Positions 1-11,250 of a DNA stretch of 64,000 nucleotides are shown here, piece after piece. The notes beneath the pieces were generated by a model, which saw only the letters and a list, made by a program, of their open reading frames with translations, was not told the DNA's origin and ran no database searches. Every line of letters begins with the position of its first letter. Position 1 is the first letter of the stretch. The stretch is from Hyalella azteca (Eukaryota > Arthropoda > Malacostraca > Amphipoda > Hyalellidae): positions 1 through 64,000 of the forward strand of contig NW_025944932.1 of assembly GCF_000764305.2 (NCBI RefSeq). Reading direction: 5' to 3'. Made by a program: the position numbers and the translations under genes.

Positions 1-14
1 CCCGCCATATTCGA
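1..14 (-). CDS. LIM–RapGAP gene, start of a further RapGAP exon (cut by window edge)
   Basis: Reading the minus strand, a strong pyrimidine-rich acceptor (TCTGTTTTTTCAG) ends at position 15 and 14 nt of putative exon remain before the window edge. The previous exon (3019–3251) ends two bases into a codon. Adding the first base here makes a Ser codon and the frame continues as S-R-I-W-R. In Rap1GAP-family proteins the segment after the conserved 'SLK' strand is likewise a hydrophobic strand followed by basic residues, so the join fits. The catalytic part of the GAP domain, with its asparagine thumb, should follow outside this window. The exon call rests on the splice signal, the phase and five residues only. 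Confidence 0.5.
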
Positions 15-617
15 CTGAAAAAACAGACGTGAATCCGCAACGCCCTGTTTCCAGCCGATAGCTAAGAACCTTTTTAGGTTTTTTTTCAACAAAAAACATA
101 AGGGTCGAATGACGCCTGAAATAAACAGCTGGTCAGGCCATACCATACCATACGCTCACCAAGCTCAGACGCTGGCATGTCGTCTCGGCGCAACGTGTGA
201 CAAGTCCCAGCGGAATAAATGCAGGCTATGTAAGTGAGTACAAGCTCCAAAACTCATGTTTTTCGATTCGCATGTTCGATTAATTGCGATTATTTACCTT
301 ATACATATTCATTTATATGTACAAATAAATGTATAAATAAATGTACCTGATTTTCTAAGCTTTGAGATTGTTTCGAAATTATTTTCGCGGTTCCAAAATT
401 TCTTGTTGTATCCTATTTACATGTAACATGTACTTATTTCCATCAAAATTTCTGTATTCAATGCTTCCTGTAACTTGAAAATGAATGTTGTTACATTCGA
501 AACGTCGTTAATAAATTGATAACAACTGATCAGAGTGTGGCAAGACCGGCTCGGCGCTCCGGAGGGGGGTGGGCCTGGGCGGCACTCAGTCGAGTGACGT
601 TGTGGTGATCATCATCA

Positions 618-930
618 CGATTCAGTATAAATTATCTGATAACAAAACGAGTCTTTATCAAATCACAAACAATAATCGATGGATATTTAGTCTGAATTCA
701 TGGCTACGAATTTTTTGCTATCAAAGAACTCAATTCGATGATAGGCAATGAAATTCTGTTTTTATATTCTTTATGCTGGTTACGCTGGTAACGCTCCTGT
801 TTATTCACTAATTATTATTAATCATTTAATTGCTGTGCTCGTTAAATTTGGAGAGAACCCCAACCCCTAATTCAGCATCTCCCTTCCTAGAGGCAGAAGC
901 CGCAGGTGATGCGCTGCAAGGCTCAATTAT
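618..930. repeat. Dispersed repeat, copy 1 (second copy at 8718–9063)
   Basis: About 310 bp match 8718–9063 at a level easily seen by eye (roughly 90% by inspection). Both copies begin at CGATTCAGT and end at GGCTCAATTA, which points to a mobile or formerly mobile unit with defined ends. I see no coding capacity or terminal inverted repeats. Confidence 0.75.
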
Positions 931-1631
931 GTTTATTTTAATTCAAAATTAATTATATAACCGCTTTTGGTCCAACGTAATTTACGCTCATAGCATTTTA
1001 TTTCTGAGCCTTAGTCCTTGAATTTCTACTCATATAATAGTACTTGTTCAACCTATAAAAAGCATGTTGGATACTCAGATTTTTTTGCTGAATTTTGATC
1101 TCAAATATACATATTGGTCGCTATAATTTTGAAACCTCGTCATAGGTTCAGCAAATTTAGGTAGAAACCTTCATTGCTTGACCTGTCAAACACATTAATT
1201 TTGAACTCATGATATTAGATTCCACGAATGTTGAACCAAAACATGTTCAACTTATGCTTAAGTGATCAAAATTATTTTGAATAAATATCTGGCTAAACTT
1301 CAACATGCATGAAATCTTCAATATATGCACAAGTTTTTTTCCATTTAATATCTTATCTTAATACATAGTATTCATGAATTGCGTCATTGCATTAATATTA
1401 TATATTACAACATGACCGTTGTCACGCTCATGAATTGTGGTATTGCAGTGGTATTGTCTGATGATCCAGGGGATATGGCTGAGGATTTTCCACAATACTT
1501 CATGTGCTGGAGGGACCATACTTTCAAAACTTGCCAAGTGAACGTAAGTACTTACGCTCTATTTTCTTGTCTATGTTACCGGTCCGCAAACACGCACGAC
1601 GCCGGCACCATACCGTGCACCGTGTATGAGA

Positions 1632-2795
1632 TGCCACGAACCATGATCCTGCCGCAGTGTATTAATGTCGTAAACGTATTAAAAAGATTTTAAGCACCAT
1701 GATCCTGCCGCAGTATGTTAATGTCGTGAACGTATTAAAAAGATGGTGCATCATGATCCTGCGGCAGTGTATTAATGTTGTGAACGTATTAAAAATTCGT
1801 TGCACCATAATCCTGCGGCAGTGTATTGCAGTCGTGAACGTATCAAAAATAATGCCACGAACCATGATCCTGCCGCAGTGTATTAATGTCGTGAACGTAT
1901 TAAAAAAATGTTGCATCATGATCCTGCCGCAGTGTATTAATGTCGAGAACGTATTAAAAAAATGGTGCATTATGATTCTGCGGCAGTGTGTTAATGTCGT
2001 GAACGAATTAAAAAAATTTTAAGCACCATGATCCTAACGCAGTGTGTTCATGTCGTGAACGTATTAAAAAAATGTTGCATCATGATCCTGCCGCAGTGTA
2101 TTAATGTCGTGAACGTATAAAAAAAATTTTGCATCATGATCCTGCCGCAGTGTATTAATGTCGTGAACGTATAAAAAAAATTTTGCATCATGATCCTACC
2201 GCAGTGTGTTAATGTCGTGAACGTATTAAAAAGATATTAAGCACCATAACCCTAAAGCAGTGTATTAATGTCGTGAACGTATTAAAAAGATTTTAAGCAC
2301 CATGACCCTAAAGCAGTGTATTAATGTCGTGAACGTATTAAAAAATGGTGCACCATGAGTCAGCAGCAGTGTATTAATGTCGTGAACGTATTAAAAATAT
2401 TTTAAGAACCATGATTCTGCTGCAGTGTATTGCAGTCGTGAACGTATTAAGAAGATGGTACACCATGATTCTGCCGCAGTGAATTGAAGTAGTGAACGCA
2501 TAAAAGACTTTTGTGCACCATAATCCTAAAGCAGCGTATTGAAGTCTTGGCGGTATTAATAACATTGTGTACTTTATGATGCTGCCGCCATCACGGCAGT
2601 GTATCAAAGTCATGAGCGAATTAAAAGATTGCACGCACAATGATCTTGCGGCCGTGTATTAAAGCCATTAGCGTATTAAAGAGATTGTGCGTATCATGAT
2701 CCTGCGGCAGTGTATTAAAGGTCATGAGTGTATTAAATTAATTGGCAGAACCGCCAATCGATGTTACCGCCACCACCGCAGTGTTTTAAACTCAA
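1632..2795. repeat. Minisatellite array, ~54–56-bp unit, about 20 copies
   Basis: Each unit carries ATGATCCTGCCGCAGTGTAT followed by a TCGTGAACGTATTAAAA segment. The units are near-identical on the left and increasingly diverged towards 2800. The open frames on both strands here are products of the repeat. Confidence 0.95.
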
Positions 2796-3018
2796 GAACC
2801 TACTTATGTGATTGTTTTACATGCTACACAAGCTAGCTTTTGATTATGAAAAAATTAAAAAAAATTTCCTTTTAAGGTGTGAGTTGAAATTCAATGCCTG
2901 TACCATGGGCAATGTGCATGATCAACGCAATACTGTGATAACAAATATTCTTAATTAAAAAATCGAGCAAATTCAAAATACTCATGAATAATATTGAAGA
3001 TCATCAGACGTTATTCAC

Positions 3019-3251
3019 CTAAACTGGTCCCTGCCGTTGGTGGTCTCCTGCTTGAGGGAGAGTATGACAGGACCTAAGTCATCGTCCTGGGTAAAATAGT
3101 TCCAATGTTCACTGCCGTAGAAGTAACGCTCGTAAGTCTCCTGCTCAATGCTAGTGAGCTCGAACTGCCCGTTGCGCTCCCACTGCTCCTGGATCGACGT
3201 CTTTTGTTTCGATGGCTCGTTGATGAGTGGGACTTGACCTCCGGGGTAAAC
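3019..3251 (-). CDS. LIM–RapGAP gene, RapGAP domain exon (N-terminal part of domain)
   Basis: This 233-nt exon lies between an ATCACCTCAG acceptor and a TTTAG|GTGAAT donor and is open throughout in phase 0. It encodes about 77 residues starting V-Y-P-G-G-Q-V-P-L. The segment YERYFYGSEHWNYF, followed by D-D-D-L-G-P-V-I-L-S-L-K, matches the conserved opening of the Rap/Ran-GAP domain of Rap1GAP-type proteins (Y-x-x-x-F-x-G-x-E-H-x-N-Y, then L-G-x-x-x-x-S-L-K). In this family the protein accelerates GTP hydrolysis by Rap small GTPases. The catalytic asparagine is not in this exon. The exon ends two bases into a codon and joins in frame to the acceptor at position 15. The previous exon ends in phase 0, as required. 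It is much more GC-rich than the introns around it. Confidence 0.9.
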
Positions 3252-3599
3252 CTGAGGTGATTGATAATTATGATTAATATCTGAGGGGATCGATGATTAA
3301 TGCCAGAAAAAAATCGATGATTAAAACTTGAATGAATCAATGATTAACTGATACCCGAGGGGAAGAATGTTTAGCACCTTAATATGAACACATAAAGATA
3401 TCGATTATTAATTAAGACCGTAATATATCAATTAATGATTAAGTCTCTCGGTTATGCCAGCGGCAGTGGTGAGTGATGCTAGTGAATGCACTCAAACATA
3501 TAAACTAGGAACCAAATAGGGACGATAATCACTATTTTAAATCTAAATAAACTTAGGAAAGTTCAATAGGCATCTCAACTGTAATCGGTAACGATCTGT

Positions 3600-4226
3600 A
3601 CATGAAAGTTACCCATGGCAGTCAAGAAACTTTCACTAATCACGATAAATACAGGATGATTCACGGAAATTTTCTACATTTGACAGATGTTATGGGAAAA
3701 AGGCGTAGAGTATTTCATACAAAATGCCAGGTCATGAAGTTTTGTGTCCCGCCTAATCAGTCAGTTGCCACGATGCATTGGACAAGTGAGCAGCGTGCAT
3801 TTGCTGTCGAGGCGTACTTTGTCAATGGCCGTTCCATTATCGTTACCCAATGAGCATTCCGTACTCTACTAGCTCGCCCGAACCCCCGATTTGGCTCCGT
3901 ATAATTTTTTATGTGGTTATCTTCAATCAGTTGTTAACAATGACTGTCCAAGAACCCTACCTCATTTGAAGAACAACATACGCCAAGCCATCGCCAACAT
4001 ACCCGTCAATATGCTTTAACGCGTTGAACGGAACTTCAAAAAATTGATTAACTGAATGCATTCACTGACAATGGAGGCCGTCATTTGAGCGGTGCATTTT
4101 TAAAACTAAATTATAAAAAAATTCAGGTGAGGCCTTTTCAATAAAATTTATATTGTAATGATATCTTTACTAGTTTTTCTTTTATTGATATTTAAAATCA
4201 GGAAGTTTCAGTGAATCACCCTGTAT
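3600..4226 (+). mobile_element. Internally deleted Tc1/mariner-like DDE transposon remnant
   Basis: The open frame 3602–3853 contains WTSEQRAFAVEAYF, a motif of the helix-turn-helix (DUF4817-type) N-terminus of many arthropod DDE transposases. Directly after it, across frameshifts and stops, come N-P-P-D-L-A-P-Y-N-F-F-M-W, resembling the end of the DDE core, and then NNIRQAIANIPVNML and RVERNFKKLIN, resembling the transposase C-terminus. The roughly 200 central residues of the catalytic domain are missing. The right end carries GAATCACCCTGTAT, a typical terminal sequence, at about 4213–4226. I did not find the matching left inverted repeat. The remnant lies inside an intron, on the strand opposite the host gene, and is not functional. 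Confidence 0.7.
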
Positions 4227-4274
4227 CTGAACAAGACACTCTTTATACTATATGACCATAATGAAAAACTCAAT

Positions 4275-4610
4275 CAAGATGTCTGATCTGTATCTTCTAG
4301 AACACGTGATCATCAATAAACAGACACTTATTAAGATATGGATATCTGAACAGAAGAACAATCTGGTGCCTGTGGCTGTCAAGGCAATCTCTAATCGAAA
4401 TGTTTGACTTGTACAAAGTGTATCTTCTGAAATATATGATCGTCGAAGCTGTCACTAGCCAAGATGTCTGACCTGGGCATTCTGGTCCATATATGTTCGT
4501 CAAGACAATCAATAATAAAGGTGTCTGACCTGGACATTCTGGTCCATATGTTCGTCAAGACAATCAATAATAAAGATGTCTGACCTGGACATTCTGGTCC
4601 ATATGGTCGG
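4275..4610. repeat. Degenerate tandem repeat overlapping the RapGAP exon 3' end (~59-bp unit)
   Basis: Three good copies (about 4465–4600) share GTCTGACCTGG, CATTCTGGTCCATAT and TCGTCAAGACAATCAATAA. More diverged copies extend left to about 4275. The rightmost copy covers the last codons and splice donor of the exon ending at 4585, so donor-like CAG|GTCAGA is duplicated in the intron. Confidence 0.8.
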
Positions 4611-4763
4611 GCTGGTCGGAGTGGCATGACGCGACCTCGTAGTCGCCACTCTCGGGCTCGGACTCGTCCCAAATGGTGTCGTCGGGCAGCGCATGGCCGG
4701 AACACTCAATCCAGTAGCCCGGGGTGGGGATCAGGTTGTGGGGGTAGCCCGAGCAGAACTCGT
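4585..4763 (-). CDS. LIM–RapGAP gene, exon with the G-Y-W-I-E motif
   Basis: The acceptor is TTTTGTGCTCTGCAG, with the exon starting at 4763. The exon begins two bases into a codon and encodes E-F-C-S-G-Y-P-H-N-L-I-P-T-P-G-Y-W-I-E-C, then an acidic stretch (D-E-S-E-P-E-S-G-D-Y-E). The G-Y-W-I-E motif followed by a short variable loop and the next exon's Y-E-R-Y-F motif is the start of Rap1GAP-family GAP regions. Two phase-0 donors fit the next exon: CAG|GTCAGA after 4585 and GAG|GTCGCG after 4636. They differ by 17 codons. The longer form runs into the 59-bp tandem repeat, so the repeat may have added coding sequence. I prefer 4585 on donor strength but cannot exclude 4636. Confidence 0.85.
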
Positions 4764-5226
4764 CTGCAGAGCACAAAATGAGGAACACATTTATCAAATG
4801 CACAACGGGACCGCAGAACACAAACGGGAACTCGGTCGCCAAACGCAGAACTCGTTTTGAAACAAGAAGCAGGATAGACTTGGAAAGTAAAATGACCGGA
4901 ACTTGTTCGCGAAAAGCAGAGGTTGTCTTGAAACAAGAAACATGTACGTGCCTGTAAAAGAGAATCTTATCAAAAATACTCGCCGTGTGCGGGTAACGGA
5001 TATGAAGAAGCTAAAATACCAATAGAACGTTTTGTACAAAATATCAAAGCAAAAGGTCAGCCGCGATGAAAAATTTTTGAATTATACGTATTCTAATTGA
5101 CATATGCTAACCGAACAATGATGAATTCACACATTACGAAAAAATTTAAACTCAGCATGATACAATGACAGCCAATAATTTGCTAATCCTATTCCTCCAA
5201 ACAGCAAGACCCAGGGCTCCACCCAC

Positions 5227-5499
5227 CGGCACAGGCCTGCGGGGGCAGAGGGAAGATGAGGGTCGTGGAGGACTTTCTTCTGGCGACGGCGCATCCGAGA
5301 CTCTGGGGCTTGAAGGACCGAAGCTGATGCAGGAAGTCCGAGGTCTCCATGAGGGCCACATCGGCGAAGTGCAGGTCGCACAAGAAGTGGTTTTTGTAGC
5401 GACGCGCCCGCTTCTGGTTCGGTCCCGTCAGGTTGATGCCACACGAGTTGCACCGAAGACACTCTTCGTGGTAGTTGTTGTTGTCGTATAGGGAGCCTT
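5227..5499 (-). CDS. LIM–RapGAP gene, exon with most of the LIM zinc-binding domain
   Basis: The 273-nt exon has a strong acceptor (TTTTGCCCGTGTCCGCAG) at its start and a G|GTGGGT donor at its end. It encodes GSLYDNNNYHEECLRCNSCG followed by 19 residues and then C-D-L-H. This supplies six of the eight LIM zinc ligands: H-x2-C-x2-C-x2-C-x20-C-x2-H. LIM domains are protein-interaction modules. After the LIM region comes D-F-L-H-Q-L-R-S-F-K-P-Q and A-R-R-K-S-S, another basophilic kinase-type site. The exon enters needing one base from upstream, supplied by the donor at 28086 (and equally by the one at 37004). It leaves one base into a codon, matching the acceptor at 4763. The first C-x2-C ligand pair must come from elsewhere; the only candidate I see is at the start of the 28-kb exon. 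Confidence 0.9.
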
Positions 5500-6179
5500 C
5501 TGCGGACACGGGCAAAAGAATTTTTTACTGCACCAAAATTATCTTATTCTAGACAATGCGATGGAAGTTTAGACATGCAAAGCAATAAATAAAGGTATCG
5601 ACTGTTGTCGGACGCGAATACTTCTGTTGGCACATACATGAAAAGGCAGTTAACAGTATTTGAGAAAGAAATATAACTGGTTATTTTACATGGCAGCACA
5701 CAGTAGAGCAATGCTAAATATCTTAGACATAAATACACGCATAAATTTTGGTCAGAAGAAAAACCTGTAGTGTTTACATGTAAGAGAAGTTGTACAAGAC
5801 AACAGAATAGGGATTGTAACAGTTTCCAAGAAACGACTTCCCTGTAATGACAAATTTGAACCTATTCGTATGAGTAATGTCATGCATTAATAGAACCAAT
5901 ATTCTCGTAAGAAGTAAAAATATAGGAAACGTAATAGTTTAATAATAGTCTGATTATTACGACGTAGTAGTTTAATTATACCTTCAAACCATAGAGCTCA
6001 TAAACTCTTCTCTCTAACGCCACATATGCTTTGAATTACAGCTGCTATTCTCCATATATATATGAGAAATATTTCCTCTTCCGTAAGTCGGTTCGCTTGC
6101 AGTAAATTAAATTAGCAGAATACATGATCTGCTTTACTACGCCACTAAAGCACTTTTCTGATTGATCTCCAATTCAAGG

Positions 6180-6500
6180 TCATTGGTTTGAAAAAGTAAA
6201 CGATCGGACAATAAAAGTTTGAATGGAGATGTTCAATTCGTCGTGAAGTTACTGATTACAGCAATAGCCGAAGAATGACCCGATGATCAAACAATAAAAG
6301 TTAACATTGAAACGCTCAATTCATCGTAAAGTTTTATAAGAGCCATAATAGCAGGGCAATGACTTGATGATCAAACAATAAAAGTTAACATTGAAACGCT
6401 CAATTCATCGCATAGTTTTCTAAGAGCCATAATAGCAGGATACGACCAGATGATCAGACAATAAAAGTTCAAGTTGGAACGCTCTATTCGTCGTCAAGTT
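6180..6500. repeat. Tandem repeat, ~83-bp unit, about 4 copies
   Basis: The landmark GATCAAACAATAAAAGTT recurs, with variants, at spacings of about 83 bp. It is followed by a GAAACGCTCAATTCATCG segment and AAGAGCCATAATAGCAGG. The first copy is the most diverged. Confidence 0.85.
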
Positions 6501-6754
6501 ATCCACACTGGGCTTATTATCCTCATTAAAACGAATTCAGGTCGAGTTACACTAGGCAATAGGGATAGAACTTTGGAAGAAACAAGTTTATGAACCATTA
6601 TGCTTTGCCTCAAGGTAAAATACGTTATGATTACTGTGAGAAGGTAAACAAAACGTATTATGGAAAAATATAGTTTTGTTATCCCCCGTTTATGACTAGC
6701 GCTTTGGGGACATGTTAGTGCTATACAAGAGAATCCCCTGAGGCTAAAGATAAC

Positions 6755-7264
6755 ATTTAGGCTACTGCAGAACTGCACGCGAACTATGTTACGCTACTGC
6801 AGCACTGTAAAGTAACTATGCTAGGCTACTGCAGCACTGCGTTTGAACTATGCTAGGCTACTGCAGCACGGCGCATGAACTATGCTAGGCTACTGCAGCA
6901 CGGCGCATGAACTATGCTAGGCTACTGTAGTACTGCGTATGAACTATGCTAGGCTACTGCAGTACTGCGTATGAACTATGCTAGGCTACTGCAGTACTGC
7001 GTATGAACTTTGCTGGGCTACTGCAGTACTGCGTATGAACTTTGCTGGGCTACTGCAGTACTGCGAATGAACTATGCTAGGCTACTGCAGTACTGCGTAT
7101 GAACTATGCTAGGCTACTGCAGCACTGCGTATGAACTATGCTAGGCTACTGCAGCACTGCGTATGAACTATGCTAGGCTACTGCAGTACTGCGTATGAAC
7201 TATGCTAGGCTACTGCAGTACTGCGTATGAACTATGCTGAGCTACTGCAGTACTGCGTATGAAC
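6755..7264. repeat. Minisatellite, 32-bp unit, about 16 copies
   Basis: The unit contains AACTATGCTAGGCTACTGCA then GTACTGCGTATG. Variation is concentrated in the CTGCAG(T/C)ACTG core, and the array is otherwise very homogeneous. Confidence 0.97.
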
Positions 7265-8267
7265 AGCCTTATTATTCATACAACCATGGAGATGAGAGAA
7301 GCTCTGCTCATTCATTACGCAACTGCAGCGTCTAACATGGAGCATCTCCATTTTTAATTAGAAATGCGATCAAATTAATCGAGGAGAGAATCTATCATAT
7401 TATTTAGGATCAGATACTTTTACTGAGTAGTTTATTTGGAGTTCAGGGATTAATTACTTAGGATCGGATACTATCACTGAAGTATTCAATGATGGCTTCA
7501 AAAACATAAAGAATTTAATTAGATCTCGAACCATCAGTACTGAAACTGAATGCACTTTAAATGCACTTTAATGAATTTTTAAAGTTGAAAAATGCTTAGG
7601 CGCTTATGATAACTGAATTCACTTGAATCAATTATATTTTTTAGCCATCAGAGGAAAAGCAGCTTTTTACAAGTATATTGATATAAGTTGGCAGAATTAG
7701 CTTGTTCAAACACGAACGATAGATGGCCAGAGGATTTATTGATTTAGATTCAAGGGTCGAACAATATTCTTCACATAACGTTAGTGGACTGAAATTCAGG
7801 CTTGAGGAAGTAATTTTAATTCATTAATGACGTTCCGAATGCAGCAATATCATTTTAAAGTTCTAGGACAATTTTTTTTCTTTTTTCTGATCGCTAACTG
7901 AGTCTTGTCTAATCGTTAATATCAACCAGCACTTGTTTATTTCTATTCGTTACTTGGTTGACTTTCATCCACTCTATAAATTTCAAAAGTCTTAAAATTT
8001 TAAAAGTCTGTATGCACAGAGCACGGGAAAGGTTCTCAAATTCACACAAATTAATGGAAACAAGCTTGTTGTATCAACAAATAATCGACGTTTCAAGCAC
8101 CCTTGCAATGGAGGCAGCATTAAAGTTTCACTATAATTGTAAAATTTATTAAATGGAAAATTTTTCCATCGAAGTGCTAACACAGCAAAAGAAAATATTT
8201 TAACTGGCAATGCACCCGGAAGCACATATGAGTATCAATTTGTATCATATGCACTAATGCACTAAAC

Positions 8268-8532
8268 ACTGCAGTTATGCCTGCAGTTATGGCAGTGCAC
8301 TTGCACCTGCACGCTAAGCCTGCAGTTATGGCAGTGCACTTGCACCTGCACGCTAAGCCTGCAGTTATAGCAATGCACTTGCACCTGCACGCTAAGCCTG
8401 CAGTTATAGCAGTGCACTTGCACCTGCACGCTGAGCCTGCAGTTATGGCAGTGCACTTGCACCTGCATGCTAAGCCTGCAGTTATGGCAGTGCACTTGCA
8501 CCTGCACGCTGAGCCTGCAGTTATGGCAGTAT
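8268..8532. repeat. Minisatellite, 39-bp unit, about 6.5 copies
   Basis: The unit holds TGCACTTGCACCTGCACGCT and AAGCCTGCAGTTATGGCAG. Because 39 is a multiple of 3, frames on both strands stay open through it and produce repetitive Cys/Ala peptides that I do not regard as genes. Confidence 0.95.
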
Positions 8533-8717
8533 ATTTTAAATTAAAGGAGTGGGCATTACACTGAGTAAACACTCTAATTGGAGTATCAACTTCGCTTCCG
8601 ATCAAAACACGAGTCCGATTTCCTGCCGCATTAATGATCGCGTTCATTACAATTTAATTGGATCAGTTTAGCTCGCATCGAAATTTAAATTAACGTATTT
8701 TCTTAAATTCGGATCGA

Positions 8718-9063
8718 CGATTCAGTGTAAATTATTTGATCACAAAATGAGTCTTTATAACATCACAAACAATAGTCGACTGATATTTAGTTTGAATTTA
8801 TGGCTACGAATTTCTTGCTATCAAAGAACTCAATTTGATGATAGGCAATGAAATTCTGTTTTATATTCTTTATCCTGGTTACGCTGGTAACGTAGGCCGC
8901 GTGCTCACGTTACGCTGGTAACGCTCCTGTTTATTCACTAATTTTTATTAATCATTTAACCAAAGTGCTCGTTAAGTTTAAAGAGAACCCCAAACCCGGC
9001 CTAATTCAGCATTTCCCTTTCTCGAGGCAGAAGCCGCAGGTGATGCGCTGCGAGGCTCAATTA
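8718..9063. repeat. Dispersed repeat, copy 2 (first copy at 618–930)
   Basis: It is homologous to 618–930 along its length. This copy contains an extra roughly 30 bp near 8893–8920, where the GGTTACGCTGGTAACG motif is duplicated around a GC-rich insert. It runs directly into the N at 9064, so the sequence beyond may not be a true neighbour. Confidence 0.75.
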
Positions 9064-9064
9064 N
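9064..9064. other. Single N assembly placeholder
   Basis: An undetermined base sits exactly at the end of a dispersed repeat copy, with an abrupt change from AT-rich to CpG-rich sequence. Confidence 0.9.
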
Positions 9065-9330
9065 AGTACACAGAGACTGCGAACGCGCGCTCCTCTCTCG
9101 ACCACTGCATGGTCGCAACTGAACTGAGTGGACGAAAAACTTCATAGCCCGCGCACCATATTGCGCATGGCGCCACCTTCCAAGGACTAATGGCCGCCAC
9201 GTGGCGCGCAATTCAAATAAGTAAGTTCCCGCGCCGCACCCTGTATAAGCCCCGGTCGGAATGAGTTGAATCGAGCGTTCGCTAAGAAGCTCATTTCGTC
9301 TGCCGCCTGTGACACCGCATTCTTTAGTAT
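9065..9330 (+). promoter_or_regulatory. GC/CpG-rich block with a TATA-like element; possible promoter or LTR fragment
   Basis: This block is far richer in CG than its surroundings and contains TATAAGCCCC at 9244, with a TCGAGCGTTCGC segment about 30 bp downstream, where a transcription start would be expected. It follows an assembly placeholder directly. It could be a retrotransposon LTR promoter fragment or a misplaced piece. I found no coding sequence downstream. Confidence 0.3.
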
Positions 9331-10214
9331 AACAAATGCCATTACTTCTGAAGCTTCACAGTAAACGTGTGGTCAGTCGTCTTATGAAATCTTTTGATTT
9401 CAACTTGTCGACGCACGGTCATTCGGTTAGCCAGTATTTAGAGATATAGTTTTTAAAATGTGTTATAAGTTGTATAATACTTTCAATAAGTTATGACTTA
9501 CTGTAATAACTTTCTCATGGGGGTCAGCATTCAAATTATAAGTGACCAATTGTGACTAAGACAAAGTGACGAATAATTTCAATTCAAAAACACATTATGG
9601 AAGCGTTTTTCGTCCATGATGTTTACTTCGAACGATTGTTCCGAAATAGCATTAGCATTGTACGTTGTGACGCTCGAGCACGATCAAAATTTTTTTTCCT
9701 GACATTTCATGATCTTCCATTTGAAAGAATATCTTCCAAACGAAAAAAAAAACTTCCACAGTTGATATTTTTTCATCTAAAATCCCTTGCTGCAGTAGAC
9801 GTGCAACATTAACATGTGGCATGTCAGGACACATCAAGGTACATCGTTTGGCTGATATTGCCTCTACTTTAATTCACAAAAAGATAGAATAAGTCGCTAA
9901 ATAAGAAACTGTATTGCTCGCTAAAGAAATTTTACGTGTCATTTTTTTTCTTTATCCAGAGATTGCCACGCCGATGAAATTGCATTCAAAAATCTAGTGA
10001 AATTCTAACGATTCATTCTTGTTCGACAGAAAATATTTTAAATTCGGATGTATTCCGCTAAAATAAAAGGCTGTGTGCTCACGGCCGTGAAGCGGAAGCG
10101 ATGCTCCCGAAACAACGCCTTCGTGAACTAAAGGCGAGCGCTCACTGCCTGGTGCTCGTGGAATGCAAGCGTCGTCTACCGTGAACAGAATGTGCCATCT
10201 TTAACGTGAGCGCC

Positions 10215-10482
10215 ATGAAGCTGGTGCGGGTAATGGGTTCACATAATACCGCATTTCTTCATTATGTTCACTATATTATCTTATAACCGGCGCGATGCTC
10301 CATGGAGCTGGTGTGGGTAATGGGATCACATAATATCGCATTTCTTCATTATGTTCACTATATTATCTTATGACCGGCGCGATGCTCCATATGTAGCTGG
10401 TGTGGGCAATGGGTTCACCTAATACGACATTCATTAAATAAATATGCACAGGATCTTTTCTTATGACCAGCACGTTGCTTCG
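10215..10482. repeat. Tandem repeat, ~93-bp unit, 3 copies
   Basis: GAGCTGGTGTGGGTAATGGG, TTCACATAATA and a CCGGCGCGATGCTCCAT segment recur three times, the last copy shortened. Confidence 0.85.
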
Positions 10483-10750
10483 TATTCAATGTGTTCCTGG
10501 AAAGCATGTTAAAAAATCGATGAATTCAAAGATATAGGCTATAATAATAATCATATTAATAACAGTCATAATAATGATATTAATAGCAGCAGATTAACTT
10601 AGCACCGACCGATTCAAACGAACCTGCAGCACCTTGAGCCCTTTTCAACTTGGGCATGCTTAATTTGCGTATAAAAACTCACAAAGCTTTAAGGACGATA
10701 AAATTATAAACGATCTTATCTCCTTCAAATTCGCCTCTCATTCCTTTCAC

Positions 10751-11105
10751 ATGTACCCTATTCACCCTTCAAATGTACCCCATGCACCCTTCAAATAAAC
10801 CCCGTGCACCCTTCAAATGTACCCCATGCACCCTTCAAATGTACCCCATGCACCCTTCAAATGTACCACATGTACCCTTCAAATGTACCCCATGCACCCT
10901 TCAAATGTACCCCGTGCACCCTTCAAATGTGCCATATGCACCCTTCAAATGTACTCAATGTACCCTTCAAATTTACCCCATGCACCCTTCAAATGTGCCC
11001 CATGTACCCTTCAAATGTACCCCATGCACACTTCAAATGTACTCAATGTACCCTTCAAATGCACCCCATACACCCTTCAAATGTACCCCATACACCCTTT
11101 ATATG
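10751..11105. repeat. Minisatellite, 22-bp unit, about 16 copies
   Basis: The unit is ACCCTTCAAATGT plus ACCCCATGC, with scattered substitutions. All three plus-strand frames remain open because no unit frame contains a stop. The resulting Pro/Cys/Thr peptides are repeat artefacts. Confidence 0.97.
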
Positions 11106-11152
11106 AAATTGTTGAGTGATGAATTTATATGATGGAATTGTTTCCCGGGTGT

Positions 11153-11250
11153 GTAATTGGCACAGACAAAACAAACGCTGCATGCCTTCCCGAAAATTTT
11201 TGTAATTGGCACAGACAAAACAAACGCTGCATGCCTTCCCGAAAATTCAT
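11153..11250. repeat. 49-bp direct duplication
   Basis: Two nearly identical adjacent copies both begin GTAATTGGCACAGACAAAAC and end at CCCGAAAATT. Confidence 0.95.

Larger units (their letters stand above)
15..3018 (-). other. Intron between RapGAP exons; AT-rich with repeats
   Basis: The intron has a GTGAAT donor at 3018 and a CAG acceptor at 15. It holds a copy of a dispersed repeat (618–930) and a 54–56-bp tandem array (about 1632–2795). A short GC-rich patch near 540–600 has no open frame I recognise. The stretches 60–540 and 930–1600 are AT-rich and I see no gene in them. Confidence 0.5.

Noticed and set aside
5165..5491. 108-codon plus-strand frame over the LIM exon
   Set aside because: The minus-strand LIM ligands, splice signals and phase identify the coding strand; this frame is the antisense shadow.
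6755..7264. CRISPR-like appearance of regularly spaced repeats
   Set aside because: Units are contiguous with no unique spacers, and the genome is eukaryotic. The same applies to all other arrays here.
10773..11132. Three overlapping Pro/Cys/Met-rich frames
   Set aside because: 22-bp repeat read in three frames.
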